DNA of 64,000 nucleotides, from positions 62,001-126,000 of the forward strand of contig NZ_JAUSCF010000039.1 in assembly GCF_030651625.1 (NCBI RefSeq). The letters run 5' to 3'. The DNA comes from Hydrogenophaga sp. (lineage in GTDB: Bacteria; Pseudomonadota; Gammaproteobacteria; Burkholderiales; Burkholderiaceae_C). The position numbers and the translations under genes were made by a program. This document shows, piece by piece, positions 28,154 to 37,543 of this stretch. Within the stretch, counting starts at the first letter, position 1. Each line of letters opens with the position of its first letter. The notes beneath the pieces were generated by a model that was not told where the DNA came from, did not search any database, and saw only the letters and a list, made by a program, of their open reading frames with translations.

Positions 28154-29221
28154 TCAGGCCTGCGATTGAGCCACGGGCGGGGCTTCATCCTGCCGGGACA
28201 CCCCGGCCGATTCGAAGCTCGCCATGTCACGCAGCAGCGCGCAGGCACTCACCAGCAGCGGCCAGGCCAACGCCGCACCGGAACCCTCACCCAGGCGCAA
28301 GCCCAGTTCAAGCAAGGGCTCTGCACGCAGATGCGCGAGCATGAGCGCATGGCCGCGTTCGCCCGACCGGTGGGCAAACACGCAGCGCTGCAGCACGTGC
28401 GGCTGCAGGTGGCTGGCCACCAGGACCGCCGCGTTGGCGATGAAGCCGTCCACCACGATCACCCGTCGTTCGGCAGCGGCCTCCAGCACCGCGCCCACCA
28501 TGGTGGCGATCTCGAAACCGCCGAAGGCAGCCAGTGCGTCCAGCGGCTGTTTGGCATCGGGGTGACGCGCCAGCACCTGGCGCAGCACGGCGATCTTGCG
28601 TTGCACGGCATCGGCGTCCAGGCCGGTACCAGCTCCCGTGCAGTCCGCCACTGCCAGACCGGCCAGGCGGGCCAGCAGCATGGATGCCGCCGATGTATTG
28701 CCAATGCCCATTTCCCCCAGCAGCAAGGCGTTGCCCGGCAACTGGCGCACCAGCGCCGCACCCGCCGCAAGCGCCTCGGCGCATTGCCCGGCGGTCATGG
28801 CCGGCCCATCCAGTGCATCGGCCGTGCCCTGCCCCACCTTGCACACCACCAGCCCGGGCCGTGGCGCGAATTCGTGGCGCACACCGCAATCGACCACAGT
28901 CAGGCCGATGCCGTGCTGGCGAGCGAGCACACTCACCGCCGCGCCACCCGACAGAAAGTTCTCCACCATCTGCCAGGTCACGTCACTGGGGTAGGCCGAT
29001 ACACCGCGCGCCGCCAGCCCATGGTCGGCAGCGAAAACCACCAGTTGGGGAGAAGCCAGCACAGGCGCTTCCGTGCCAAGGATCAGGCCGATGCGCAGGG
29101 CCAGCGTTTCGATGCGGCCGAGGGATCCCACCGGCTTGGTCTTGTTGTCCAGCAAATGCTGCAGGCGCGCAGCCAGTCCGGTTTGTTCAATGTTGTCGAT
29201 GGCGGGCAATTCAAATGACAT
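28154..29221 (-). CDS. cobT: Nicotinate-nucleotide:dimethylbenzimidazole phosphoribosyltransferase
   Basis: A 355-residue CobT that makes alpha-ribazole phosphate from nicotinate mononucleotide and dimethylbenzimidazole. It starts with LPAIDNIEQTGLAARLQHLL, has KPVGSLGRIETLA and FAADHGLAARGVSAYP, and the catalytic-base region LRLGEGSGAALAWPL near the end. The length equals the family norm. It lies 17 bases after cobQ and four bases before the likely cobS start. Confidence 0.96.
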   Translation of the reverse strand: MSFELPAIDNIEQTGLAARLQHLLDNKTKPVGSLGRIETLALRIGLILGTEAPVLASPQLVVFAADHGLAARGVSAYPSDVTWQMVENFLSGGAAVSVLARQHGIGLTVVDCGVRHEFAPRPGLVVCKVGQGTADALDGPAMTAGQCAEALAAGAALVRQLPGNALLLGEMGIGNTSAASMLLARLAGLAVADCTGAGTGLDADAVQRKIAVLRQVLARHPDAKQPLDALAAFGGFEIATMVGAVLEAAAERRVIVVDGFIANAAVLVASHLQPHVLQRCVFAHRSGERGHALMLAHLRAEPLLELGLRLGEGSGAALAWPLLVSACALLRDMASFESAGVSRQDEAPPVAQSQA

Positions 29222-29238
29222 GGGAGCCTCCTCTGATC

Positions 29239-30720
29239 TCAGGGTTGTACAAGTTGGTCAAGCACACCTGCCTCAAAATGGGTTTCGATGAAATCGGCCA
29301 GACCGTCAAACACGCTGTCCAGGGTGGGAACGGCGGCACCAAACAGGGCTTGCAGCACGCGGGGATCTTCAAACAGGCCGTGCAGATACACCCCCAGCAC
29401 GTTGCCCCTGCCCGCTTCCGCGCCATTGTCGGACTGCCACGCCAACCCGGGCAACACCTCGACCGCCACCTGACCACCGGCGGCCATCGCGGGGTGTTGC
29501 GAAGTGTGTCCGTGGTGGATTTCGTAGCCGGCCACCTCCACACCCGAGAGCGCCACCCATGGGCCGGTCAGCGTGCCAAAACGGGATTGGGTGTGGCGCA
29601 CAGTTTTTTGCAGTTCGAACTGCGTTACCAGCGGCAACAAGCCCAAGCCAGGTGCGTTGCCATCGATCTGGTGCGGATCGATCAATGCCTCGCCCAGCAT
29701 CTGCAGCCCACCGCACACGCCCAGCACCGCCCCACCCTGCGCAGCATGCACGGCCACCGCACGGTCCAGTCCCTGTGCACGCAGCCAGACCAGGTCGGCC
29801 GCCGTGGCCTTGCTGCCGGGCAGCACGATCCAGTCCGCACCTGCACAGTCGGCCGGTGTGCGTGCCCAGACCAAGCGCACACCGGGCACGTTTTTCAGCG
29901 GCTGGAATTCATCGAGGTTGCTGATGCGGGGGTAGGCGATGACGGCGATGGTCTTGTGTACCGCGCCGGCCGTACGGGTCCTGTCATTGAAGACGCCATC
30001 CTCCTCTGGCAAGCCGTGCTGCCACCACATGGGCAAGGTGGCCACCGTGGGAACACCGGTCAGATCCTGCAGCATCTGAGGCGCTGGCGCAAGCAGGCTG
30101 GCGTCGCCCCGAAACTTGTTGAGCACGAAACCTCGGATCAGCTCCTGTTCGTCGACCGGCAGCAGCGCCCAGGTGCCGTAGAGGTGGGCGAAGGCACCCC
30201 CGCGGTCGATATCGGTCACGAGCAGGCAGCGCGCCTGGGCATACCTGGCCACCCGCATGTTGACAATGTCACTGGCATGCAAGTTGATCTCGGCCGGCGA
30301 GCCCGCGCCTTCGATCACCACCACATCGTTATCTTCACGAAGCGCATCCAGAGCAGCGGCGATCTGCGGCCACACGTGCTGGCTGCGGCCGCGCCACGGC
30401 ATGTTGGAAAGGGCCTCGCTCACCTGCCCCATCAGCACCACCTGGCTGCGTGTGTCGACCTCAGGCTTGAGCAGCAGGGGGTTCATGCGCACGTCGGGTC
30501 GGGCATTGGCTGCGAGCGATTGAAAGTACTGTGCACTGCCGATCTCGCCATAGGCATCACCAGGGCCAGCCACCACCCTGGCGTTGTTGCTCATGTTCTG
30601 CGCCTTGAATGGCGCCACCTTGAGCCCCAGCCGCGCATAGTGGCGGCACAGCGCCGTGGTGAGCCAGCTTTTTCCCGCACCACTGGTGGTGCCCAGCACC
30701 ATCACGCACACTGCGCTCAC
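29239..30720 (-). CDS. cobQ: Cobyric acid synthase
   Basis: A 493-residue amidotransferase that amidates four side chains of adenosylcobyrinic acid a,c-diamide. The N-terminal dethiobiotin-synthetase-like P-loop is GTTSGAGKSWLTTALCR. The C-terminal glutaminase domain has its nucleophile in GVCGGLQMLGE and a His in YEIHHGHT. Its presence means that the cell can finish corrinoid synthesis from the a,c-diamide stage and does not only salvage cobinamide. It overlaps the preceding cobD gene by four bases. Confidence 0.96.
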   Translation of the reverse strand: MSAVCVMVLGTTSGAGKSWLTTALCRHYARLGLKVAPFKAQNMSNNARVVAGPGDAYGEIGSAQYFQSLAANARPDVRMNPLLLKPEVDTRSQVVLMGQVSEALSNMPWRGRSQHVWPQIAAALDALREDNDVVVIEGAGSPAEINLHASDIVNMRVARYAQARCLLVTDIDRGGAFAHLYGTWALLPVDEQELIRGFVLNKFRGDASLLAPAPQMLQDLTGVPTVATLPMWWQHGLPEEDGVFNDRTRTAGAVHKTIAVIAYPRISNLDEFQPLKNVPGVRLVWARTPADCAGADWIVLPGSKATAADLVWLRAQGLDRAVAVHAAQGGAVLGVCGGLQMLGEALIDPHQIDGNAPGLGLLPLVTQFELQKTVRHTQSRFGTLTGPWVALSGVEVAGYEIHHGHTSQHPAMAAGGQVAVEVLPGLAWQSDNGAEAGRGNVLGVYLHGLFEDPRVLQALFGAAVPTLDSVFDGLADFIETHFEAGVLDQLVQP

Positions 30721-31694
30721 GTCACGCGCTCCTTTCGCCGCAACAGAGCGGCGCGCAACGCACCTTGTGCATCAGGCGACTGCACACTCAGGCGCCAATA
30801 GCCAGGCAGACCCAGGGACCGGGTGTCGCGCAGCTTCACACCGTGCTCGCGCAAGGTTTCTCCATCAACGGGAGCCGGTGCGCTGGCACAGAAGTAGTTC
30901 GTCACGCTCGGCAGGCATTCCCAGCCCAGTTGGTCCAGCAGGCCAATCTGCTGCTGTTTCCAGAGACTGAGGCGATGCCGGCTCCAGATCAGCCACTGTT
31001 GGGCTTCGACACCCACCCAGGCTTGCAGCATGGCCACGCCGTGTGCACCCAGCGGCCATGAGGCTGCCATGTCCTCCATTTCATGCACCAACATCGCACC
31101 ATGGACGGGTGCAATGGCGTAAGCGCCGCGCACGCCGGTGAGTCCCATGGCCTTGTTGGGAGACCAGAGTTGCCAGACTCCATCCAGTTCGGTTCTTGAC
31201 AGGCTGGACTCACCGCTCAGGCGCAGTGGCTCGTAAGCCCGGTCGACCACCACGATGCGACTGCCATCAGCGACTTGAACCCACTGGATTTCGGTCGCAC
31301 CCAACGGGCTGGAGGGTTCGCACAGCCAGACCAGGTCGGCCTGCTCTGGGCAGTCAGCTTGTTTCAGCCGCCAGGCTTGAGCGGCGAGCGCGTAGTCTCC
31401 ATAAGCCAGCGCCGGCCGCCAGAATTGGCGCGCGCCAGCCCTGAATGCGCAGGCCGTGATACGTGAAATGAGTTCGCTGCCACTGGCGCCGAGCACGATG
31501 CGGCGAACGTCCACCTGATGGAAGACGGCCAGTGCCCCTCGCAAGGTTGTGTAGTGCGGGTCCGGATAGTGGGCGGCGTCGGCGCGTCGCACGGCCTCAA
31601 GCGCCACCGGGCACGGACCGCAAGCGTTGCCGTTGGTGGAGAAGTCCCATCGGGGCAGGCCGCCGGCATCCGTTCCGCCGTGTTCACGCATCAT
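30717..31694 (-). CDS. cobD: Threonine-phosphate decarboxylase-like PLP enzyme
   Basis: A 325-residue aminotransferase-fold protein of the CobD/CobC group, which makes the aminopropanol phosphate linker of the nucleotide loop. The PLP lysine is in LWSPNKAMGLTGVRGAYA; the start REHGGTDAGG....WDFSTNGN and the segment HYPDPHYTTLRGALA are typical. It is shorter than Salmonella CobD (364) but complete at both ends. It overlaps cbiB and cobQ by four bases each. The alternative name CobC is used in Pseudomonas. Confidence 0.88.
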   Translation of the reverse strand: MMREHGGTDAGGLPRWDFSTNGNACGPCPVALEAVRRADAAHYPDPHYTTLRGALAVFHQVDVRRIVLGASGSELISRITACAFRAGARQFWRPALAYGDYALAAQAWRLKQADCPEQADLVWLCEPSSPLGATEIQWVQVADGSRIVVVDRAYEPLRLSGESSLSRTELDGVWQLWSPNKAMGLTGVRGAYAIAPVHGAMLVHEMEDMAASWPLGAHGVAMLQAWVGVEAQQWLIWSRHRLSLWKQQQIGLLDQLGWECLPSVTNYFCASAPAPVDGETLREHGVKLRDTRSLGLPGYWRLSVQSPDAQGALRAALLRRKERVT

Positions 31695-32662
31695 GAAAAG
31701 TGTCTCCAGGCAATGAACAACGCCGTAAAACAGGCAGATACCGCCAGCGCCCCGACCACGCGGGCGCCAAGGCGCAACGCCTGTTCCGTGTCAGCGAGTG
31801 TCGGGCTGCGGCCCTTCGGGTGCAAGCTGTAAATGCCCGGCTTGGCCAGACGCACATCCAGGGCCAGGGCCATGGCAGCCATGGGCCACCCCCCATTGGG
31901 CGAAGGTGTCTCCCCCGCCTGGGCAGGCAACTCGCGCAGCCGCTGCCAGGCACCCGGCACGGCCAGCAAGGCCGCTGTGATGCGCGCGGGCAACCACGAC
32001 AAAACATCATCTGCCCGCGCCGCCCATTTGCCGGCCCAGGTCCAGTCGCGCCCGTTGCGTTCGCCGCGGTAGCCCCACATGGCGTCTGCCGTGTTGGCAA
32101 AGCGGTAGAGCGCGGCGCCCGGCAGACCCGCCACGGCGAACCAGAACAGGGGGGCCACCACTGAATCGTTGAGGTTCTCGGCCAGAGTTTCAATGGCGCT
32201 CTCGCGCACCTCGGATTCGCTGAGTTCAGTCACATCGCGGCTCACCAACCGGGCCAGCCGCGCGCGCCCTGCCGGTAGCGACATGGCCAATGCAGTTTCA
32301 ACGGCGTACACCTCGTCATACAACATGCGCCACGACAGCATGGGCTTGAGCAGTACGCCCAGCGCGAGCGCATGCGCCCACCAAGGCCAGCCGTTCAATG
32401 ACCAGGCAAGAACTGCGGCGAACCCCACGCAGAACGCCGCACCCAGGCACCAGGTGAGCACTCCCAGCGCAAATTCGATGGCCTGGCGTTTGTCCTTTGT
32501 ATCGATCAAGGGTGCGATACGTCGCCCCATGAACGCCAGGTAGTGCCCCATGGCCACCACCGGGTGGCAACGCGCGGGAGGTTCGCCAAATGCGCGATCC
32601 AGCGCCAGGGCCACCAGCACAGCAAGGGGCGCAGCGATATCGAGTGACCAGAGCACAGGCAT
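31691..32662 (-). CDS. cbiB: Adenosylcobinamide-phosphate synthase
   Basis: A 323-residue membrane enzyme that attaches the aminopropanol linker to cobyric acid. It begins with a hydrophobic helix, then ALDRAFGEPPARCHPVVAMGHYL, a CbiB signature, and later SRDVTELSESEVRESAIETLAENLNDSVVAPLFWF. Several membrane helices are visible. It starts 12 bases after bioB. The name cobD is used for this gene in Pseudomonas nomenclature. Confidence 0.94.
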   Translation of the reverse strand: MPVLWSLDIAAPLAVLVALALDRAFGEPPARCHPVVAMGHYLAFMGRRIAPLIDTKDKRQAIEFALGVLTWCLGAAFCVGFAAVLAWSLNGWPWWAHALALGVLLKPMLSWRMLYDEVYAVETALAMSLPAGRARLARLVSRDVTELSESEVRESAIETLAENLNDSVVAPLFWFAVAGLPGAALYRFANTADAMWGYRGERNGRDWTWAGKWAARADDVLSWLPARITAALLAVPGAWQRLRELPAQAGETPSPNGGWPMAAMALALDVRLAKPGIYSLHPKGRSPTLADTEQALRLGARVVGALAVSACFTALFIAWRHFS

Positions 32663-32674
32663 GGCGCACGATCA

Positions 32675-33682
32675 TCAGGTGCGGCGTGCCTGCAGGCCCA
32701 GCTTGGCGAGGAGGTCCATGTCTGCGGCCACGTCCGGGTTGCCGGTGGTGAGCAGCTTCTCGCCATAGAAGATGGAATTGGCGCCCGCCAGGAAGCACAG
32801 GGCCTGCACGGCTTCGCTCATTTGCTGGCGCCCGGCCGACAGTCGCACCCGCGCGCGCGGCATGGTGATGCGGGCCACCGCGATGGTGCGAACGAACTCC
32901 AGCGGGTCCAGGTCGGGCTGATCGGCCAACGATGTGCCGGCCACCTTCACCAGGTGGTTGATGGGCACGGACTCCGGGTAGTCGGGCGCGAGGTTGGCCA
33001 GTTGCGCCACCAGCGCAGCGCGCTGCAGCCGAGATTCGCCCATGCCCACGATACCACCGCAACACACTTTCACACCCGCACCACGCACGCGCTCCAGGGT
33101 GTCCAGCCGGTCCTGGTAGTCGCGAGTGGTGATGATCTCGCCATAGAAGTCGGGCGCGCTGTCGAGGTTGTGGTTGTAATAATCCAGGCCGGCGTCGCGC
33201 AGGGTCTCCGCGTGCCCTTCGCCCAGCATGCCCAAGGTGGCGCAGGCTTCAAGGCCCTCTTCTTTCACGGCGCGCACGAGTTCGGCCACGGCGTCCACGT
33301 CGCGGTCTTTCGGCGCGCGCCATGCGGCACCCATGCAGAAACGCGTGGCACCGGCCTGCTTGGCGCGTTGCGCGGCCTCGCGAACGGTGTCCACACCCAT
33401 GAGCTTGCCGGCGGCCAGACCGGTGTCGAAATGCACCGACTGCGGGCAGTAGCCACAGTCTTCCGGGCAGCCGCCGGTCTTCACCGACAGCAAGGTGGCC
33501 AGCTCCACTTCCCCAGGGTCGAAGTGCTCGCGGTGCACGGTCTGGGCCCGGTACAGGAGATCGGCAAACGGCAGATCGAACAAGGCGGCCACTTCGGCCA
33601 CCAACCAGCGTTCGGGCGTGGCGGCAGGCGCGGAGCGCGGCACCAGGCGCACCGGTTGTTCGTTCAGGGTGGTCGTGTTCAT
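32675..33682 (-). CDS. bioB: Biotin synthase
   Basis: A 335-residue radical SAM enzyme that inserts sulfur into dethiobiotin. The radical SAM cluster ligands are Cys72, Cys76 and Cys79 in [13 protein letters not shown], and the auxiliary 2Fe-2S site residues include the Cys in [12 protein letters not shown] and the Arg in [16 protein letters not shown]. It is complete and unremarkable in itself, but its place between cobO and cbiB, inside an operon that a cobalamin riboswitch controls, is unusual. No other bio gene is in the window. Confidence 0.97.
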   Translation of the reverse strand: MNTTTLNEQPVRLVPRSAPAATPERWLVAEVAALFDLPFADLLYRAQTVHREHFDPGEVELATLLSVKTGGCPEDCGYCPQSVHFDTGLAAGKLMGVDTVREAAQRAKQAGATRFCMGAAWRAPKDRDVDAVAELVRAVKEEGLEACATLGMLGEGHAETLRDAGLDYYNHNLDSAPDFYGEIITTRDYQDRLDTLERVRGAGVKVCCGGIVGMGESRLQRAALVAQLANLAPDYPESVPINHLVKVAGTSLADQPDLDPLEFVRTIAVARITMPRARVRLSAGRQQMSEAVQALCFLAGANSIFYGEKLLTTGNPDVAADMDLLAKLGLQARRT

Positions 33683-33704
33683 GGTCTTCCTTCAAAAAAC
33701 GGAG

Positions 33705-34286
33705 TCAATCTTCAATACCGCGCTGGGCGGGAATGCCCGCCTTGAACGCATGTTTCACCAAGGTCATCTCGGTCACGGTGTCCGCCAGCTCGATGATTTC
33801 GGGCGGGCAGCGCCGTCCCGTCACGACCACATGCACGTCGCGCGGACGTTCGCGCAGCGTCTGCATCACATCTTCCAGCGGCAACCAGCCGTAGATCAGC
33901 GGGTAGGTCAGTTCGTCGAGCGTGACCATGAAGTATTCGCCACCCAGGATGGCAGCCCGAGCCTTCTGCCAGCCGTCCCGGGCGAGCTGCGCGGAATGTT
34001 CCAGGTCCTGGCTTTTCCAGCTGAAGCCGTCGCCCAGTCCTTCAATGGGCAGGCCCAACTGTTCAAAGATGCGGTGCTCGCCAAACCGTGCCGAAGGCAC
34101 CTTCATGAACTGAAAGATCTTCACCAACTTGCCGTGCACATGCGTTCGGCCCAAGGCGCGCAAGGCCAGACCAAAAGCCGCCGTGCTCTTGCCCTTGCCG
34201 TCGCCCGTGTGCACGATGACCAGGCCGCGGCGCTCACCCTCAGGCTTCTCATGACGCTTCTCGGTCGGCGGGGATTCAATCTGCAT
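33705..34286 (-). CDS. cobO: Cob(I)yrinic acid a,c-diamide adenosyltransferase
   Basis: A 193-residue CobA/CobO/BtuR-type enzyme that adds the adenosyl group to reduced corrinoids. The P-loop is [19 protein letters not shown], and [15 protein letters not shown] and [19 protein letters not shown] are family blocks. I chose the ATG at 34284-34286 because GGAG lies seven bases upstream; an ATG seven codons earlier has none. It lies 22 bases before bioB. Confidence 0.95.
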   Translation of the reverse strand: MQIESPPTEKRHEKPEGERRGLVIVHTGDGKGKSTAAFGLALRALGRTHVHGKLVKIFQFMKVPSARFGEHRIFEQLGLPIEGLGDGFSWKSQDLEHSAQLARDGWQKARAAILGGEYFMVTLDELTYPLIYGWLPLEDVMQTLRERPRDVHVVVTGRRCPPEIIELADTVTEMTLVKHAFKAGIPAQRGIED

Positions 34287-34310
34287 GAACGGACTCCGTT
34301 TCAACAACCG

Positions 34311-35072
34311 TCAACGAGGCACCGCCACCCACTGGTCGCCCAGCGGGTGGATGGCGATACGGTGATCAAATACGTTTTCCAGCGCCTGGTGGGTCACCGG
34401 GTCGTCGCAATCGCCGGCGTGGACCACCCTCCCCTGCGCCATCACCACCATCTGGTCAGCATGCAGCGCCATACCGATCTCGTGCAACACGCTCACCACC
34501 GTCTTGCCCTGCGCCACCAGTTCGCGAACCAGCAGCAGCCAGTCGGCCTGGTGCGGCGGGTCCAGGTTGGCCAGCGGTTCGTCCATCAGCATCACCTCGG
34601 CCTGCACGGCCAGCAGGCGCGCCAGCAGCACACGCTGGCGCTCGCCACCAGACAGCGCGCCCAGCGGCCGTTCACGCCAGTCCCAGGCTTGTGTGGCGCG
34701 CAAGGCGAGCGTCACAGCAGCGCGGTCGGCGTCCGACGGCGGGGCCAGCCAGGGCTGGTGCGGCAATCTGCCCAGCATGGCCACGTCCCACACGCTGAGA
34801 TCGTCTGCGCCCTGCTCGCCCTGCCCCAGCCAAGCCAGACAGCGCGCACGCTCGCGGCCGCGCCATTGCGCCAATGGGCGGTCCAGCAAGTGCACATCGC
34901 CAGTGTGTGGCAGCAGGCTCGCCACGGCCTTGAGCAAGGTGGACTTGCCTGCGCCGTTGGGACCCACCACGCTGGTCCAGCATCCCGCTGCAAAAGACAC
35001 ATCAATCCCATGCAACACCGGCACGCCGCCAAGCGCCACACCAATGCCGGAGGCTTGCAACGCCTGCATCAC
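34311..35072 (-). CDS. btuD: Cobalamin ABC transporter ATP-binding protein
   Basis: A 253-residue ABC ATPase of the FecCD-partner class. Walker A is VGPNGAGKSTLLKAV, the signature is LSGGERQRV, Walker B is VMLMDEPLANLDPP and the switch His is in VSVLHEIGMAL. It overlaps the permease gene by four bases and lies in a B12 operon, so it is called BtuD rather than an iron-siderophore ATPase; that last step rests on context. Confidence 0.9.
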   Translation of the reverse strand: MMQALQASGIGVALGGVPVLHGIDVSFAAGCWTSVVGPNGAGKSTLLKAVASLLPHTGDVHLLDRPLAQWRGRERARCLAWLGQGEQGADDLSVWDVAMLGRLPHQPWLAPPSDADRAAVTLALRATQAWDWRERPLGALSGGERQRVLLARLLAVQAEVMLMDEPLANLDPPHQADWLLLVRELVAQGKTVVSVLHEIGMALHADQMVVMAQGRVVHAGDCDDPVTHQALENVFDHRIAIHPLGDQWVAVPR

Positions 35073-36079
35073 AAGCCACCCCCTGGCCGGCGGCGCCGGT
35101 GCATCAGCCAGAGCAGATAGCTACCGCCCAGCACCGCAGTGAGCACACCCACGGGCAGTTCCTGCGGTGCGATCATCCAGCGCGCCAGCACATCGGCGGC
35201 CATCAGCAGCAGGCCACCCATCAGCGCACTGAGCACAAGCAGCCTTGCGTGCGTGGTTTTCAATATGGAGCGCACCAGGTGCGGCGCAGCCAGGCCCACG
35301 AAAGCAATCAGACCGGTCTGCGCCACGGCGGCACCGGTGGCCAGCGCCAGCACCGCCACCAGCACGCCCCGCGCCGCCACCAGCGGCAGGCCCAGACTGA
35401 GCGCCGTGGATTCACCCAGGGCCAGCCCGTCAAGCACCCGGCCCAGCAAGGCGGCCACCAGCAAGCAGCCCAGCAGCGCCGCGGCCATCACGATGCAAGC
35501 GGTCCAGCCTACGAAGCCAGTGCTGCCGAGTACGAAGCCCTGCATGGCCTGCAACGTGTCCGGTTCGGCGATGGTCACCAGATCGCGCACGGCGCCCAGC
35601 ACCACGCCCACGATCACGCCGGCCAGCAGCAAACGCAGCGTGTGCTGAACCCCTTTGGCCAGCGCCAGCGTGAGCATCACGCCCAGCACCGCACCGGCAA
35701 AAGCCGCGCCCGTGAGACCCAGCCGCACCAACCACTGTGTGGCAAATGGCGACGCACCAAAAAAAGCCAGCGCCAGTGCCACACCCAGCGCCGCGCCCGA
35801 CGCACTGCCCAGCAGGTACGGGTCCGCGAGCGGGTTGCGGAACAAGCCCTGCGCCACCGCGCCGGCCAGGCCGAGCAAGGCGCCGGCCACCCACGCCCCC
35901 AGTGTGCGCGGCAGCCGGATCTCCCACAGGATCTGCCAGGCCACCGGGTCGGTGCGGGCGTTGAGCACGCTGTCAAAGCCGGTGCTCCCCACACCGGCGC
36001 CCAGCAGCAGCACCACGGTCGCCATTAGCAGCAAGGCGGTACCCAGCCAGAGGCTGTGCCGCACCCCGCTCACGGCCAC
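35069..36079 (-). CDS. btuC: Cobalamin ABC transporter permease (FecCD family)
   Basis: A permease of about 336 residues with nine or ten helices. Family blocks are IRLPRTLGAWVAGALLGLAGAV and QGLFRNPLADPYLLG, and near the C-terminus GLAAPHLVRS and LPVGVLTAVLGGSYLLWLM. The start is a GTG, most likely at 36077-36079 or two codons later, because the open frame upstream lies inside the preceding gene and no ATG is available. It overlaps btuD by four bases. Confidence 0.9.
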   Translation of the reverse strand: MAVSGVRHSLWLGTALLLMATVVLLLGAGVGSTGFDSVLNARTDPVAWQILWEIRLPRTLGAWVAGALLGLAGAVAQGLFRNPLADPYLLGSASGAALGVALALAFFGASPFATQWLVRLGLTGAAFAGAVLGVMLTLALAKGVQHTLRLLLAGVIVGVVLGAVRDLVTIAEPDTLQAMQGFVLGSTGFVGWTACIVMAAALLGCLLVAALLGRVLDGLALGESTALSLGLPLVAARGVLVAVLALATGAAVAQTGLIAFVGLAAPHLVRSILKTTHARLLVLSALMGGLLLMAADVLARWMIAPQELPVGVLTAVLGGSYLLWLMHRRRRPGGGL

Positions 36080-36101
36080 CTCTGCGTGTGGTGCCCCGCC
36101 C

Positions 36102-36983
36102 TCATGGCGCTGCCTTGTCGGACACGCAGCGCGCCATGATTCGTGCGGCCTCGGCCATGCGGGGACCCGGGCGCACCAGCACATCGGATTCTTCTGCGGT
36201 GAAGACACACACGTGTCTTTCGCGCAAGGCACGCATGCCAGCCCAGCCCGGCCTCTGCTCCATGCCCTGCACATTGCGTGCGCCGATCATGATGAGGTCT
36301 GGATTGGCGCGCACCACGTATTCGGGGTTGATGCGTGGGAACGGACCCAGCTCGGGCGGCACAATGTTCTCCAGCCCCAGGCGCGTCATCATCTCGCCAA
36401 TGAAAGACTGGGTGCCGGCGGCATACCCCCCCGTGCTGACCTCGTAATACACACGCAGCGAGCGTGCACCGGGCGGCAGCGACTGCGCCGCCGCGCTCAC
36501 GCCCGCATCGATGTGACGCCAGATGCGCTCGGCATCGGGCACCTCCAGCAGCCGTCCAAGCGTGCCCATCACGCGCTGCACATCCGCTGAGCGCTTGGGC
36601 TCCAGTGCCACCACCTTGATACCCAGAGACTCCAGCCGCTGTACCCCACGCGACGAAATGGCCATCAACACCACGTCGGGCCGCAGCGCCACGATGGCCT
36701 CGATGTTGGGGTCGATGCCGCCACCCGTCTTGGGCAGGGTCTGCACAGCCGCCGGGTGGTTGGAATAACGATCCACACCCACGAGCCGGTGGCACTGGCC
36801 CAGTTCGCACACGGTTTCGGTGAGCGAAGGCAGCAACGAGACAATGCGCTGGGGTGACTGCGTCAGCGCCACAGTCACACCCCTGTCGTCGGTGATCTGC
36901 AAGCCCGCGGCCTGGACAGCACCCGCGCACAGCAGACCAATGCCCCACGCAAACCATCGACAGCAAATGTTCACGGCATTCAT
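36102..36983 (-). CDS. btuF: Periplasmic cobalamin-binding protein (BtuF-like)
   Basis: A 293-residue class III substrate-binding protein with a cleavable signal peptide (hydrophobic stretch in CCRWFAWGIGLLCAGAVQA). RIVSLLPSLTETVCELG and LVGVDRYSNHPA are typical of the BtuF/TroA fold, as are LRPDVVLMA and RPGPRMAEAARIM near the C-terminus. The start MNAVNICCRW overlaps the cobU stop by four bases. It most likely delivers cobalamin to BtuC and BtuD, whose genes follow it. Confidence 0.9.
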   Translation of the reverse strand: MNAVNICCRWFAWGIGLLCAGAVQAAGLQITDDRGVTVALTQSPQRIVSLLPSLTETVCELGQCHRLVGVDRYSNHPAAVQTLPKTGGGIDPNIEAIVALRPDVVLMAISSRGVQRLESLGIKVVALEPKRSADVQRVMGTLGRLLEVPDAERIWRHIDAGVSAAAQSLPPGARSLRVYYEVSTGGYAAGTQSFIGEMMTRLGLENIVPPELGPFPRINPEYVVRANPDLIMIGARNVQGMEQRPGWAGMRALRERHVCVFTAEESDVLVRPGPRMAEAARIMARCVSDKAAP

Positions 36984-37543
36984 GACCCGTCTTTCAGTGT
37001 CAGCGGCAGCCCGGCGGCCATCAAGGTGGCACGCGAGCATACGGCCGCCACCCGCTGGTTCAAACCGCCCAGGGCGTCCACGTAAGCGCGCACGTCGCGA
37101 CCCATTGGAATCACGCCCAGGCCAATCTCGTTGCTCACCAGCACCACCGGCCCGGGTGCGTTCTTTATCGCGCTGCACAGTTCAAGGGTCGGCGCATCAG
37201 GATCGGCCGGCGAACTTTCGGCCGGCATCATCAGATTCGTCAGCCACAGGGTGAGGCAGTCCACCACCACCAGCGTCTGCGGCGCACTGTGTTCCTGCAA
37301 GGCCTCGGCCAGTGCCAGCGGCTCTTCCACCGTTTCCATGCCAGGCAGACGCTCGGCGCGGTCGCATTGGTGGCGCGCGATGCGCTCGCGCATCTCGTCG
37401 TCCCAGGCTTGGCCGGTGACGATCATCACCGCAGTGTGTTCGGGTGCAGCGTCGATCCACTGGCGCGCCAGCCATTCGGCACGGCGGGACTTGCCGCTGC
37501 GCTGACCACCCAGAATGAGTTCGCTGAGCACGGTGTCAGCCAT
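36980..37543 (-). CDS. cobU: Adenosylcobinamide kinase/guanylyltransferase
   Basis: A 187-residue bifunctional enzyme that phosphorylates adenosylcobinamide and transfers GMP to it. The P-loop is LILGGQRSGKSRRAEWLA; the guanylylation His lies in ARHQCDRAERLPG, and VSNEIGLGVIPMGRDVRAYVD is the third conserved block. It overlaps both neighbours by a few bases, as expected inside an operon. Also named CobP. Confidence 0.95.
   Translation of the reverse strand: MADTVLSELILGGQRSGKSRRAEWLARQWIDAAPEHTAVMIVTGQAWDDEMRERIARHQCDRAERLPGMETVEEPLALAEALQEHSAPQTLVVVDCLTLWLTNLMMPAESSPADPDAPTLELCSAIKNAPGPVVLVSNEIGLGVIPMGRDVRAYVDALGGLNQRVAAVCSRATLMAAGLPLTLKDGS

Noticed and set aside
28534..30801. A 755-codon open frame on the + strand
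   Set aside because: It lies antisense to cobT and cobQ, whose products match known families throughout. Its translation is low-complexity, His/Gln/Arg-rich shadow sequence.
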